16,269 nucleotides of DNA, taken from positions 1 through 16,269 of the forward strand of contig CAZLLI010000062.1 of NCBI GenBank assembly GCA_964560355.1. Direction: 5' to 3'. Positions 1 to 7,960 of this stretch are shown piece after piece. A program made the translations under genes and the position numbers. The DNA is from JAKEHA01 sp964560355 (GTDB taxonomy: Bacteria; Krumholzibacteriota; Krumholzibacteriia; WVZY01; JAKEHA01). The stretch's first letter is position 1. Each line of letters opens with the position of its first letter. Under the pieces are notes generated by a model. It made no database searches. It was given only the letters and a program-made list of their open reading frames with translations, and was not told where the DNA came from.

Positions 1-1
1 A

Positions 2-907
2 CACGTCGACGGCACCTTCGCGGCGCGCGTCGACTACGAGGCGGGCGTCGCCAACGAAACCTCGATCGCGGTGGCCGACGCCAACAACGACGGCATCATG
101 GACGTGTTCCTCGGCAACTACGGGAGCCCGCGCAACGTCACCGTGCTGCTCGGCAACGGCAACGGCGCGCTGGTCGCGCAAACGCCGGTGCCGACCACGG
201 GACAGCCGTGGATGCTGGCGGTGGGCGACCTCGACCGCGACGGCAACGTCGACGTGTTCTCCGCCAACTCGAGCGGCAACGGCATTGCGATCCACCGCGG
301 CAACGGCGCGGGCGGGCTCGCCGCCGCCGCCACGCTCGCGACCGGGGACTTTCCGCTCGCGATCGACGCCGGCGACTTGGACGGCGACGGCGACCTCGAG
401 GTGGTCTCGAGCGACTACGCGTCGGGCACGTGGACCATCTGGGAGAACAACGGCAGCGGGACGTTCGTGAGCCCGCGCACGCTGTTCGCGAGTTCGGCCG
501 GCTCGTGCGCGACGTTGCACGACCGCGACAACGACGGCGACCTCGACTTCACCGGCATCGACGAGGTGGACGACTGGATCTACCTGTTCAAGAACAACCC
601 CGCGCCGACCGCCGTGCCCGCGGCGTCCTTGGCGGCGACGCTCGCGCAGAACCACCCCAACCCCTTCAACCCCGCGACCACGATCCGCTTCACGCTCGCG
701 CGGCGCACGCGCGCGTCGCTCGCGGTGTACGACGCGCGCGGCGCGTTCGTCGCCGGGCTCGCCGAGGGCGTGTTCGACGCCGGCCCGCACGACGTGCGCT
801 GGAACGGCGTCGACGCCGACGGACGCGCGGTCGCGTCGGGCGTTTACTTCTACCGCCTCCAGTCCGACGGAGTCGACCTCTCGCGCAAGATGCTGCTTCT
901 CAAGTAA
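2..907 (+). CDS. FG-GAP/VCBS repeat exported protein with C-terminal sorting (FlgD-like) domain, 5'-truncated
   Basis: The reading frame is open to the left edge, so the N-terminus and any signal peptide lie outside the window. The visible part has repeated blocks with D-x-D-x-D-G calcium-loop motifs (GDLDRDGNVD, GDLDGDGDLE, DRDNDGDLD), typical of FG-GAP/VCBS beta-propeller blades. After a short Ala/Pro linker the last 90 or so residues begin with NHPNPFNPATTIRF and end with GVYFYRL...KMLLLK. This is the classic C-terminal FlgD-like/type IX secretion sorting domain of FCB-group bacteria. The protein is therefore probably secreted or surface-anchored, with a binding or adhesive role. No catalytic motif is visible. 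A GTG at 71 could be read as a start, but the repeat pattern continues upstream of it, so truncation by the window edge is the better reading. Confidence 0.88.
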   Translation, partial: HVDGTFAARVDYEAGVANETSIAVADANNDGIMDVFLGNYGSPRNVTVLLGNGNGALVAQTPVPTTGQPWMLAVGDLDRDGNVDVFSANSSGNGIAIHRGNGAGGLAAAATLATGDFPLAIDAGDLDGDGDLEVVSSDYASGTWTIWENNGSGTFVSPRTLFASSAGSCATLHDRDNDGDLDFTGIDEVDDWIYLFKNNPAPTAVPAASLAATLAQNHPNPFNPATTIRFTLARRTRASLAVYDARGAFVAGLAEGVFDAGPHDVRWNGVDADGRAVASGVYFYRLQSDGVDLSRKMLLLK

Positions 908-919
908 CGCGCGGGCCGC

Positions 920-925
920 TACTCT
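920..925 (+). promoter_or_regulatory. Possible -10 box (TACTCT) for the aldolase/dehydrogenase gene
   Basis: TACTCT lies 7 nt before the GTG start at 933, in the 25-nt gap after the FG-GAP gene. No convincing -35 box precedes it and no Shine-Dalgarno site is seen before the GTG. I list it because the same short spacing occurs at better-supported promoters in this window. Confidence 0.3.
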
Positions 926-932
926 CACCCGC

Positions 933-2921
933 GTGAGGAGTCTCTGGGACGATAACGAAGCTCGCGCCTTTGCTTCCGACGCGCTCGCGCTGCGCGTGTA
1001 CACGTCGCGACTGATCGGGCGCGAAACCTCGCTCGTCCTGCACGGCGGCGGCAACACGTCGGTCAAGGCCAAGGCGTCCGACCTCTTCGGCGACGAGCAC
1101 GACGCGGTGTGGGTGAAGGGGAGCGGGTGGGACCTCGCGACTATCGAGCGCGGGGGCTTCGCGCCGCTCCGTCTCGACGTCGTGCGCCGCATGGCCGACC
1201 TGCCGTCTCTCTCCGACTCGCGCATGATGGAGATGCTGCGCGCGGCGCTGCTCGACCCCAACGCGCCCAACCCGTCGGTCGAAGCCATCCTGCACGCGGT
1301 GATTCCGTTCGCCTTCGTCGACCACACCCACGCCGACGCCGTCGTCACCATCACCAACACCCCGAAAGGCGTCGAGCGCATCGGCGAGATCTACGGCAAT
1401 CGCATCTTCATCGTGCCGTACGTGATGCCGGGGTTCATCCTGGCGCGCGAGGTGTACGGCATGACCAAGGACATCGACTGGGCCGAGGTCGAAGGCATCA
1501 TTCTCTTGAACCACGGCGTGTTCACCTTCGGCGACGACGCGCGCACGAGCTACGAGCGCATGATCCAAGTCGTCACCGAGGCGGAAGACTATCTCGATCT
1601 CAACGCGCCGCTCGCTTCCGACGACGAGGACGGCGCCGACGCCGCCGCACTCGCGCGCGGCGACCTGGTCGAGCTCGCGCGTATCCGGCGCGCGGTGTCG
1701 AAGAGCGCGGGCGCTCCGCTGGTGGCACTCCACGACGGGAATCCGCTCCACGTGGCGTTTTCGTCGCGCGCCGACGTGGCAGAGGTCGCGGCGCGCGGTC
1801 CGCTCACGCCCGACCACGTGATCCGCACCAAGCGCACGGCGTTGGTGGCGGGCAAGGACGTCGTCGCGGGCGTGGAGCAGTACGCCAAGGAATACCGCGC
1901 GTACGTCGACCGCAATAAGGAAGACGCGTTGACCGCGCTCGACCCCGCGCCGCGCTGGGCGGTGTGGCCGCACCGCGGCACCGTCGCCCTTGGGCGCACG
2001 CTCGCCGACGCCGGCATCGCGCGCGACATCGTCGCGCACACGGTGCCCGCGATCGCGCGCGCGGAATTGCTGGGGGGGTGGAAGGCGCTCCCCGAGGACG
2101 ACGTCTTCGACGTCGAGTATTGGGAATTGGAGCAGGCCAAGCTCAAGCGCGCGCCGGCGCCCGCCGAATACGCGGGGCGCGTCGCGCTGGTGACCGGGGC
2201 CGCGAGCGGGATCGGGCGCGCCACCGTCGACGCGTTCCTGAAGGCGGGCGCGTGCGTCGCCGCGCTCGACGTCGACGACAAGGTGCTCTCGCTGTGGAGC
2301 GACGCGCGCGTCGCCCCCTTCGTGTGCGACGTCACCGTCGCATCCGCGCTCGACTACGCGGTCGAAAGCACCGTGCGCCGCTTCGGGGGCGTCGACGCGG
2401 TGGTGAGCAACGCCGGCACCTTCCCCAAGTCGGCGCACATCGTCGACCTTGGCGACGAGTTGTGGAAGAAGAGCCTCGCCGTCAACCTCGACGCGCACCG
2501 CCTGCTCTTGCAGAAGACGATCCCGTTTCTGGAGGCCGGCCTCGACCCCGCGGTCGTGTTCGTGGCCTCGAAGAACGTGCCCGCGCCGGGGAAGGGCGCC
2601 GCCGCCTACTCGGTGGCGAAGGCGGGGCTCACCCAGCTCGCGCGCGTCGCGGCGCTCGAGCTCGCGGCGGCCGGGATCCGCGTGAACGTGCTGCACCCCA
2701 ACGACGTGTTCGACACCGCGATTTGGACCCCGGAGGTGCTGGCCGCGCGCGCCAAGGAGTACGGCATGGATGTCGAGGCGTATAAGAGGAAGAATCTGCT
2801 GCGGCGCGAGGTGACGTCGGGCGACGTCGCGGCGCTCGCGGTGGCGCTTTGTGGGCGCTTGTTCGCGGCCACCACGGGGGCCCAGATTCCCGTCGACGGA
2901 GGGAACGACCGCGTGGTGTAG
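933..2921 (+). CDS. Bifunctional class II aldolase / short-chain dehydrogenase (RhaD/YuxG type)
   Basis: The 662-aa protein has two enzyme domains. The N-terminal class II (zinc) aldolase domain, about residues 10-240, shows a phosphate-binding HGGGNTSVK at 37-45 and probable zinc ligands H131 and H133 (HTHAD) and H194 (NHGVF). The C-terminal short-chain dehydrogenase domain starts near residue 415, with the nucleotide loop TGAASGIG, the SNAG motif and the catalytic set S546, Y559, K563 (YSVAK). This order matches the family called bifunctional rhamnulose-1-phosphate aldolase/lactaldehyde dehydrogenase, which cleaves a ketose 1-phosphate to DHAP plus an aldehyde and oxidises the aldehyde. Family members are usually slightly longer (about 690-700 aa). 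No isomerase, kinase or transporter for rhamnose or fucose is adjacent, so the sugar is unproven. The GTG start is chosen because it is the first in frame after the upstream gene and fits the family N-terminus. Confidence 0.9.
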   Translation: MRSLWDDNEARAFASDALALRVYTSRLIGRETSLVLHGGGNTSVKAKASDLFGDEHDAVWVKGSGWDLATIERGGFAPLRLDVVRRMADLPSLSDSRMMEMLRAALLDPNAPNPSVEAILHAVIPFAFVDHTHADAVVTITNTPKGVERIGEIYGNRIFIVPYVMPGFILAREVYGMTKDIDWAEVEGIILLNHGVFTFGDDARTSYERMIQVVTEAEDYLDLNAPLASDDEDGADAAALARGDLVELARIRRAVSKSAGAPLVALHDGNPLHVAFSSRADVAEVAARGPLTPDHVIRTKRTALVAGKDVVAGVEQYAKEYRAYVDRNKEDALTALDPAPRWAVWPHRGTVALGRTLADAGIARDIVAHTVPAIARAELLGGWKALPEDDVFDVEYWELEQAKLKRAPAPAEYAGRVALVTGAASGIGRATVDAFLKAGACVAALDVDDKVLSLWSDARVAPFVCDVTVASALDYAVESTVRRFGGVDAVVSNAGTFPKSAHIVDLGDELWKKSLAVNLDAHRLLLQKTIPFLEAGLDPAVVFVASKNVPAPGKGAAAYSVAKAGLTQLARVAALELAAAGIRVNVLHPNDVFDTAIWTPEVLAARAKEYGMDVEAYKRKNLLRREVTSGDVAALAVALCGRLFAATTGAQIPVDGGNDRVV

Positions 2922-2930
2922 CACGGTTCC

Positions 2931-2960
2931 TTGCCCCGGTCCTTGCACGGACGTTAGCTT
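2931..2960 (+). promoter_or_regulatory. Possible promoter of the LIM/peptidase gene
   Basis: TTGCCC (2931-2936), an 18-nt spacer and TAGCTT (2955-2960) lie before the ATG at 2970. The boxes are weak matches. Only 9 nt separate the -10 from the ATG, and GAGGG (2962-2966) within that gap sits unusually close to the start codon. Confidence 0.35.
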
Positions 2961-2969
2961 CGAGGGATC

Positions 2970-3956
2970 ATGCGGACTCGAATCGTCATCCTGCTCGTCA
3001 CCGCTCTCGCGCTCTTCGCGTCCGCGTCGATCGCGGGCGACCTTCCGATCTGCGACGCGTGCGGCAAGCCCATCAAGGAAGACGCGTTCCAAACCCAGGG
3101 ACGCATGTACCACCCCGACTGCTTCGTGTGCGAGATTTGCCGGCGCCCCATCACCGGCACCTACACCGAGCAGAAGGGAAAGGTCTATCACTCGGATTGC
3201 TTCTTCGACCGCGTCGCGCTCAAGTGCTCGCTGTGCGGCGAGGTGCTGCGCGGCGAATACCTGCAGGACTACTGGGGCAACTCCTATTGCAAGCGCCACG
3301 ACGGCGAAGCCCCCATGTGCGACTCGTGCGGGCGCTTCGTGTCGGAAAAGCTCACCGGCGGGGGCACGCGCTACGACGACGGCCGCTTCATCTGCAACAT
3401 CTGCAAGCCCGAGTCGATGACCGACGTCGACGACATCCTCGAGATCGTGTACGAAGTCGCGCAGCACATGAAGTCGTTCGGCATGAACGTCGACTACAAC
3501 GGCGTGCGCATTCACCTGATCGGCCGCGACAAGATGCAGACGCTGTCGGGCCACCACTCGAATGGGCTGCGCGGCTTCACCGATTACCGCGAAGACTGGC
3601 GCGTGTTCGGGAAGTCGCAGAACCGCAAGATGGACGTGTATCTGTTGTACGGCATGCCGCGCATGGAGATCATCAACACGGTCGCGCACGAGCTCGGGCA
3701 CGTGTGGCAGTTCAACCACGGGCGCTTCAAGAACGAGCGCGAGTGGTCGGAGGGGAGCTGCAACTACGCCGCCTACCTCGTGCTCGGGCGCTACCCGGGT
3801 CGCGAGAGCTCGTTCTTCCGCACCAGCCTGGCGCGCGACGTCGACCCCGTGTACGGCGACGGCTTTCGACGCGTGAAAACGCTCGCCGAAGCGGAAGGCA
3901 ACAAGGCCTGGCTCCGCTACCTGTCGAAGACCCCCGACTTCCCCACGGGCTACTGA
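2970..3956 (+). CDS. Exported LIM-domain protein with DA1-like zinc metallopeptidase domain
   Basis: The 328-aa product starts with a signal peptide: RTR, then a hydrophobic stretch at about 5-19, with probable cleavage after SIA at residue 22. A complete LIM zinc-finger ligand set follows: C28, C31, H48, C51, C54, C57, H74, C77. A second LIM-like module has C86, C89, C107, H110, C117, C120, C142, C145. The C-terminal half carries HELGH at 240-244, with E261 (WSEGSC) as the probable third zinc ligand, which makes it a zincin-type peptidase. LIM, then LIM-like, then HExxH is the order seen in the plant DA1 family of regulatory peptidases. The ubiquitin-interacting motifs of plant DA1 are absent. 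The substrate is unknown. Export is predicted from the signal peptide, so this protein would act in the periplasm or outside the cell, unlike eukaryotic LIM proteins. Confidence 0.85.
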   Translation: MRTRIVILLVTALALFASASIAGDLPICDACGKPIKEDAFQTQGRMYHPDCFVCEICRRPITGTYTEQKGKVYHSDCFFDRVALKCSLCGEVLRGEYLQDYWGNSYCKRHDGEAPMCDSCGRFVSEKLTGGGTRYDDGRFICNICKPESMTDVDDILEIVYEVAQHMKSFGMNVDYNGVRIHLIGRDKMQTLSGHHSNGLRGFTDYREDWRVFGKSQNRKMDVYLLYGMPRMEIINTVAHELGHVWQFNHGRFKNEREWSEGSCNYAAYLVLGRYPGRESSFFRTSLARDVDPVYGDGFRRVKTLAEAEGNKAWLRYLSKTPDFPTGY

Positions 3957-3963
3957 TCGCCGC

Positions 3964-3992
3964 TTGAGACGCCGCGCGCCGCGCGGTAAAAT
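3964..3992 (+). promoter_or_regulatory. Sigma70-type promoter of the Cys/Met PLP enzyme gene
   Basis: TTGAGA (3964-3969), a 17-nt spacer and TAAAAT (3987-3992) form a near-consensus promoter just after the stop codon at 3956. The spacer holds a perfect dyad, CCGCGC-GCC-GCGCGG (3972-3986), which might be an operator or may be chance in GC-rich DNA. Transcription would start near 3999, giving a leader of about 70 nt. Confidence 0.7.
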
Positions 3993-3998
3993 GGAGTC

Positions 3999-4068
3999 GC
4001 GCCCGCGCCGGGCGCTCGACATTCGGTGGAAGCATGCTGGCCGCACGCGCTTCTGCGTTGGAGGCAGC
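3999..4068 (+). promoter_or_regulatory. Structured 5' leader of the Cys/Met PLP enzyme gene
   Basis: The predicted leader opens with a 6-bp hairpin (GCGCCC at 3999-4004 with GGGCGC at 4010-4015). Near its 3' end TGCTG (4035-4039) can pair with CAGCA (4065-4069), which would place the GGAGG Shine-Dalgarno site (4060-4064) and the first base of the start codon in a stem-loop. No known SAM or SAH riboswitch core was recognised, so regulation by this leader is only a possibility. Confidence 0.3.
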
Positions 4069-5283
4069 ATGAAATTCGATCCCGCCTCGGCCATCCAGGA
4101 CTTCCTCGTGTTTGGTGAGTTCGGCGACGTCAACCCGTCCATCTGCGATTCGTCCACCTACACCTTCCTGAGCGTCGGGAAGATGGAGGAGGCCTTCGAG
4201 CACGACCTCGAAGGGTGCTTCCTCTATTCGCGCCACTGGAACCCCACCAACAAGTACCTGTCCGACGCGCTCGCGCGCATGGAAGACGGCGAGGCCGCGC
4301 AGGTCGTGTCGTCGGGGATGGCGGCGGTGAGCGGCACCCTCCTGCAGCTGTGTTCGGCGGGCGACGAAATCGTGTCGAGCCGCACCGTGTATGGCGGCAC
4401 CTACGCGCTGCTCGCGAATTTTCTGCCGCGCTTCGGCATCACGACACGCTTCGTGAATCTGGCCGACGAGTCCGCGCTGCGCGCGGCGCTCACGCCCAGG
4501 ACGCGCGTGGTTTACTGCGAGAGCGTGAGCAACCCGCTGCTCGAAGTGGCCGACATTCCGGCGCTCGCCGCGATGGCGAAGTCGCACGGCGCGCTCCTGG
4601 TGGTGGACAACACCTTCAGTCCGCTGATCCTGTCGCCGCTGCGCCACGGCGCCGACGTCGTCATCCACAGCATGACCAAGTTCATCAACGGCACCAGCGA
4701 CTGCGTGGCCGGCTGCGTGGTGTCGTCGAACGATATCGTCGCGCGCTTGAACGACGTCAACCAGGGGACGAGCATGCTCTTGGGCCCGGTGCTGGACAGC
4801 ATCCGCGCCGCCAGCATCCTGAAGAACCTGCACGGGCTCCACATTCGTATGGCGCGCCACAGCGCCAACGCGATGGCGCTGGCGCGGCACTTCGACGAAG
4901 CGGGGCTGGTCGTGCACTACCCGGGGCTGCCGCGCCACCCGCAGCACGAATTGATGTCGCGACTGATGAACGACGGTTTCGGCTTCGGCGGCATCGTCGC
5001 GGTCGACGTCGGCGACCGGGCGACCGCCGACCTCCTCATGCTGCGCATGCAGGAGGCGCGCGTGGGCTACTTGGCCGTGAGCCTGGGCTATTTCAAGACG
5101 CTCTTCAGCGCGCCCGGCCACAGCACGTCGTCGGAGATCCCGGAAGCGGAACGGCGGCGCATGGGCATGACCGACGGCCTGATTCGCTTCTCGGTCGGCC
5201 TCGACAACGACATCGAGCGCTCGTGGCAAACCATCCGCGGGTGTCTCGAGGGGTTGGGCGTGCTCGGGCACACGCGCGCGTAG
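4069..5283 (+). CDS. Cys/Met metabolism PLP-dependent enzyme (trans-sulfuration / methionine gamma-lyase family)
   Basis: The 404-aa protein belongs to the cystathionine gamma-synthase/beta-lyase/methionine gamma-lyase fold. It shows YSRHWNPT near the N-terminus, SSGMAA, the PLP ring-binding D180 (VVDNTFSP) and the Schiff-base lysine K204 (SMTK), and ends with the carboxylate-binding LIRFSVG. Where methionine gamma-lyases have a catalytic Cys (YGC), this protein has YGG, as do synthases and sulfhydrylases. I therefore do not assign lyase or synthase activity. The segment YFKTLFSAPGHSTSSE differs from the usual ETLxxHPxxMTH and suggests a distinct subfamily. The ATG at 4069 is preferred because GGAGG sits 4 nt before it and the promoter lies upstream. 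An upstream TTG at 3964 in the same frame would overlap the promoter and give an Arg-rich extension unlike the family. Confidence 0.88.
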   Translation: MKFDPASAIQDFLVFGEFGDVNPSICDSSTYTFLSVGKMEEAFEHDLEGCFLYSRHWNPTNKYLSDALARMEDGEAAQVVSSGMAAVSGTLLQLCSAGDEIVSSRTVYGGTYALLANFLPRFGITTRFVNLADESALRAALTPRTRVVYCESVSNPLLEVADIPALAAMAKSHGALLVVDNTFSPLILSPLRHGADVVIHSMTKFINGTSDCVAGCVVSSNDIVARLNDVNQGTSMLLGPVLDSIRAASILKNLHGLHIRMARHSANAMALARHFDEAGLVVHYPGLPRHPQHELMSRLMNDGFGFGGIVAVDVGDRATADLLMLRMQEARVGYLAVSLGYFKTLFSAPGHSTSSEIPEAERRRMGMTDGLIRFSVGLDNDIERSWQTIRGCLEGLGVLGHTRA

Positions 5284-5299
5284 GCGCGCGGCGATCCAG

Positions 5300-5329
5300 T
5301 TGACGCTTGCGGCGGGGTCGGCATAGGCT
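5300..5329 (+). promoter_or_regulatory. Promoter of the Ser/Thr kinase gene, predicted leaderless
   Basis: TTGACG (5300-5305), an 18-nt spacer and TAGGCT (5324-5329) precede the ATG at 5336 by only 6 nt, so the transcript should begin at or next to the start codon. No Shine-Dalgarno site is present. Confidence 0.6.
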
Positions 5330-5335
5330 CGGCCG

Positions 5336-7960
5336 ATGGATTCGCTCGAACAGCTCAAACTGTCGCTGTCGGACCGCTACACCATCGAGCGCAAGATCGG
5401 CGCGGGAGGAATGGCCGACGTCTACCTCGCGCACGACGTGCGCCACAACCGCAAGGTCGCGATCAAGGTCATGCACCGCGACCTCGCGATGCGCGTCGGC
5501 GTCGACCGCTTCCTGCGCGAGATCGAAACCACCGCCAAGCTCCAGCACCCGCACATTCTGCCGCTCTTCGACTCGGGCCGCGTCGAGGGCACCGTGTTCT
5601 ACGTGATGCCGTACGTCGAGGGCGAATCGCTGCGCAAGCGCTTGCAGCGCGAGAAGCAGCTCCCGGTCGACGACGCGGTTCGCATCACCACCGAGATCGC
5701 GTCCGGTTTGGATTACGCCCACCGGCACGGCATCATCCACCGCGACATCAAGCCCGACAACGTGCTGTTCCAGGACGGCCAGGCGGTGGTGGCGGACTTC
5801 GGACTCGCGCTCCCGCAGCGCGCGAACGACGTCGACACGCGCATGACCAAGGAAGGCGTGAGCGTCGGGACCCCGCACTACATGAGTCCCGAGCAAGCGT
5901 CGGGGCAGCAGGACGTCGACCCGCGCACCGACATCTACGCGCTCGGCGTCGTGCTGTACGAGATGCTGGCGGGGCAGCCGCCCTTCACCGGCGCCACCGT
6001 GCAGTCGGTGTTCAAGAAGGTGCTCTCGGAAGAACCGCGGCCGCTCGTCGAGCAGCGCAGGTCGATCCCGCTCTTCGTCGACGCCGCGGTCGCGCGCGCG
6101 CTCGAGAAACTCCCCGCCGACCGCTGGCAGTCCGCGGCGCAGTTCGCCGACGCGCTCACCGGCGCGGGCGCGCGCGTCGCGCGCAGGTCGGCGTCGTCGC
6201 GGTGGCCGTGGACGGTGGTGGCGCTGCTCGCCGTCGCGCTGGCGTGGACGGGCTACCGCGGCACGCGCCGCGAAGCGCCGGTGCGCTCGCCGATACGCTT
6301 CGGCGTCGACTTCGACCCCGGCGTGCAGCCGAGCTTCACGCCCATCGTGCGCTTGAGCGCCGACGGCACCCAGGTGTTCGTCTCCGCGATGGTCGACCGC
6401 CGCGAAGAAGTGCTTCGTCACAGCCTCGATCGCCTGGGGATGGAAGTGATCCGCGGCGCGGGTCAAGGCGACCAGGGTACCGAGAACAGCCGACCCTTCG
6501 TCTCGCCCGACGGAAGATGGGTGGCGTACGCGCGCCAGAAGAAACTCTGGAAGGTCCCGGTCGAAGGGGGCGCCGCGATCGAGCTGGGTCCCGCCGACTG
6601 GGCGGGCGGGAGCTGGGGGAAGAACGGCAAGCTCGTGTACACGCGCGCGTACAACACGGGGCTGTGGATGGTGAGCGAAACCGGCGGCGACGCGCACATG
6701 CTCACGACACCCGACAGCACCAAGGCGGAGCTCGGACACTGGTGGCCGCAGCTTCTGCCCGACGGCGAGCACATCATCTTCACCGCGTACCGCACGCCGG
6801 TGGAGAACGCCACCCTCGAAGTACTCACCATCAAGACCGGCGCGCGCAAGGTGGTCCTAACCGGTGGGTGCTACGGCTTCTACGTTCCCACCGGGCACCT
6901 GATCTACGCGGTGGGCGAAACCATCCGCGCGGTGCCCTTCGACCTCGGACGCTTCGAAGTGACGGGTGGCGCGCTCCCGGTGGTGGAGGGTGTCGCGATG
7001 AACCTGACCGACGGCGCCGCCGCCTTCGACGTGTCGGAGAACGGAACCCTCGCATATCTCCCGGTCGAGTCGTACATCACCGACACCGACGTCGTCTTCG
7101 TCGACCGCGACGGGCGCGAGACGCCCGCGCTCCCGACGCGCGACCGCTTCAACAACCCGCGTCTTTCGCCGGACGGCAAGTACGTCGCGGTCGACATTCG
7201 CTCCGCGAATTCGGCCGGCGACATCTGGGTGTTCGAAGTCGGACGTTCGGGTGGGACCCGGATCACCTCCGGGGGCGGGCGCGAGTTCGGCGCCGAGTGG
7301 ACCCCCGACGGGCGCGAGCTCGTCTACAGCAACGAGGATCCGTTTTACCATCTGTATCGCCGCGCCGCCGACGCCAGCCGCCCCGCGCAAATGCTGCTCG
7401 GCAATCCGTTCGATCACTACACCGGTGCGGTGTCGCGCGACGGGAAACTTTTTGCCTTCGTGCTCGCGACGCCCGGCGGCGAATTGTGGACGGTTCCGCT
7501 CCAAGGCGAAGCGAAGGCAACGCGCTACTACGCGAATGGATTCAATCTCGGTCACCCGACCCTCTCGCCCGACGGCCGCTGGATGGCGTACGACTCCGAC
7601 GAGTCGGGACGCGTCGACGTGTTCATCCAGTCGTTCCCCGACCCCGCGCGCAAGCGCGTGAAAGTGTCGCCCGACCACGGCTCCGAACCCATGTGGACAG
7701 AGGGCGGTCGCGAGCTCGTGTTCCGCGAGGGCAATCGTGTGATGGCGGCGAGCATCGACCTCGCGACGGGGGAGAGCGGCACGCCGCGGCTGTTGTTCTC
7801 CGGCCCCTACCCCGACAACCCCGGCTGGACGCGACCGCGCAGCTACGACGTCACCCCCGACGGCCAGCGCTTCCTCATGACCAAGCAGCCCGAGTCGCGC
7901 CCGCGCGTCGTCGTGGTCGTGAACTGGTTCGACGAATTGCGCGCCAAGGTGCCGCGCTGA
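5336..7960 (+). CDS. Membrane Ser/Thr protein kinase with C-terminal WD40/TolB-like beta-propeller
   Basis: This 874-aa protein has a complete Hanks-type kinase domain at about residues 15-275: glycine loop GAGGMADVY (22-30), ATP-binding K44 with E62 as probable partner, catalytic HRDIKPDN (135-142, D137), DFG (154-156) and SPEQASG in the activation segment. A single transmembrane helix follows at about 289-306 after basic residues. The remaining 550 or so residues contain repeated SPDGRW/SPDGKY/TPDGRE blades of PD40/TolB type, forming a propeller outside the membrane. The usual arrangement for such proteins is a cytoplasmic kinase coupled to an extracytoplasmic sensor that binds an unknown ligand or protein. 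All catalytic residues are present, so it should be active. No phosphatase or obvious substrate gene is adjacent, and the flanking genes are metabolic. Confidence 0.93.
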   Translation: MDSLEQLKLSLSDRYTIERKIGAGGMADVYLAHDVRHNRKVAIKVMHRDLAMRVGVDRFLREIETTAKLQHPHILPLFDSGRVEGTVFYVMPYVEGESLRKRLQREKQLPVDDAVRITTEIASGLDYAHRHGIIHRDIKPDNVLFQDGQAVVADFGLALPQRANDVDTRMTKEGVSVGTPHYMSPEQASGQQDVDPRTDIYALGVVLYEMLAGQPPFTGATVQSVFKKVLSEEPRPLVEQRRSIPLFVDAAVARALEKLPADRWQSAAQFADALTGAGARVARRSASSRWPWTVVALLAVALAWTGYRGTRREAPVRSPIRFGVDFDPGVQPSFTPIVRLSADGTQVFVSAMVDRREEVLRHSLDRLGMEVIRGAGQGDQGTENSRPFVSPDGRWVAYARQKKLWKVPVEGGAAIELGPADWAGGSWGKNGKLVYTRAYNTGLWMVSETGGDAHMLTTPDSTKAELGHWWPQLLPDGEHIIFTAYRTPVENATLEVLTIKTGARKVVLTGGCYGFYVPTGHLIYAVGETIRAVPFDLGRFEVTGGALPVVEGVAMNLTDGAAAFDVSENGTLAYLPVESYITDTDVVFVDRDGRETPALPTRDRFNNPRLSPDGKYVAVDIRSANSAGDIWVFEVGRSGGTRITSGGGREFGAEWTPDGRELVYSNEDPFYHLYRRAADASRPAQMLLGNPFDHYTGAVSRDGKLFAFVLATPGGELWTVPLQGEAKATRYYANGFNLGHPTLSPDGRWMAYDSDESGRVDVFIQSFPDPARKRVKVSPDHGSEPMWTEGGRELVFREGNRVMAASIDLATGESGTPRLLFSGPYPDNPGWTRPRSYDVTPDGQRFLMTKQPESRPRVVVVVNWFDELRAKVPR

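Noticed and set aside
3972..3986. GC dyad after the LIM gene as an intrinsic terminator
   Set aside because: The hairpin is followed by TAAAAT rather than a T-run and sits between -35 and -10 boxes.
3964..4068. In-frame TTG-started 35-residue N-terminal extension of the PLP enzyme
   Set aside because: It starts on the -35 box, crosses the -10 box and leader hairpin, and encodes an Arg-rich stretch unlike the family. GGAGG before the ATG at 4069 is a better start signal.
900..4157. Very long minus-strand open frame (over 1000 codons) opposite the aldolase, LIM and PLP genes
   Set aside because: It spans three plus-strand genes with clear catalytic motifs, its product is Arg/His/Val-rich low-complexity sequence without recognisable domains, and long antisense frames are expected in GC-rich DNA with strong codon bias.
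5105..6772. Minus-strand 555-codon open frame opposite the kinase
   Set aside because: It is the shadow of the kinase frame. The translation is Arg/Ala/Val/His-rich, with no motif and no start signal.
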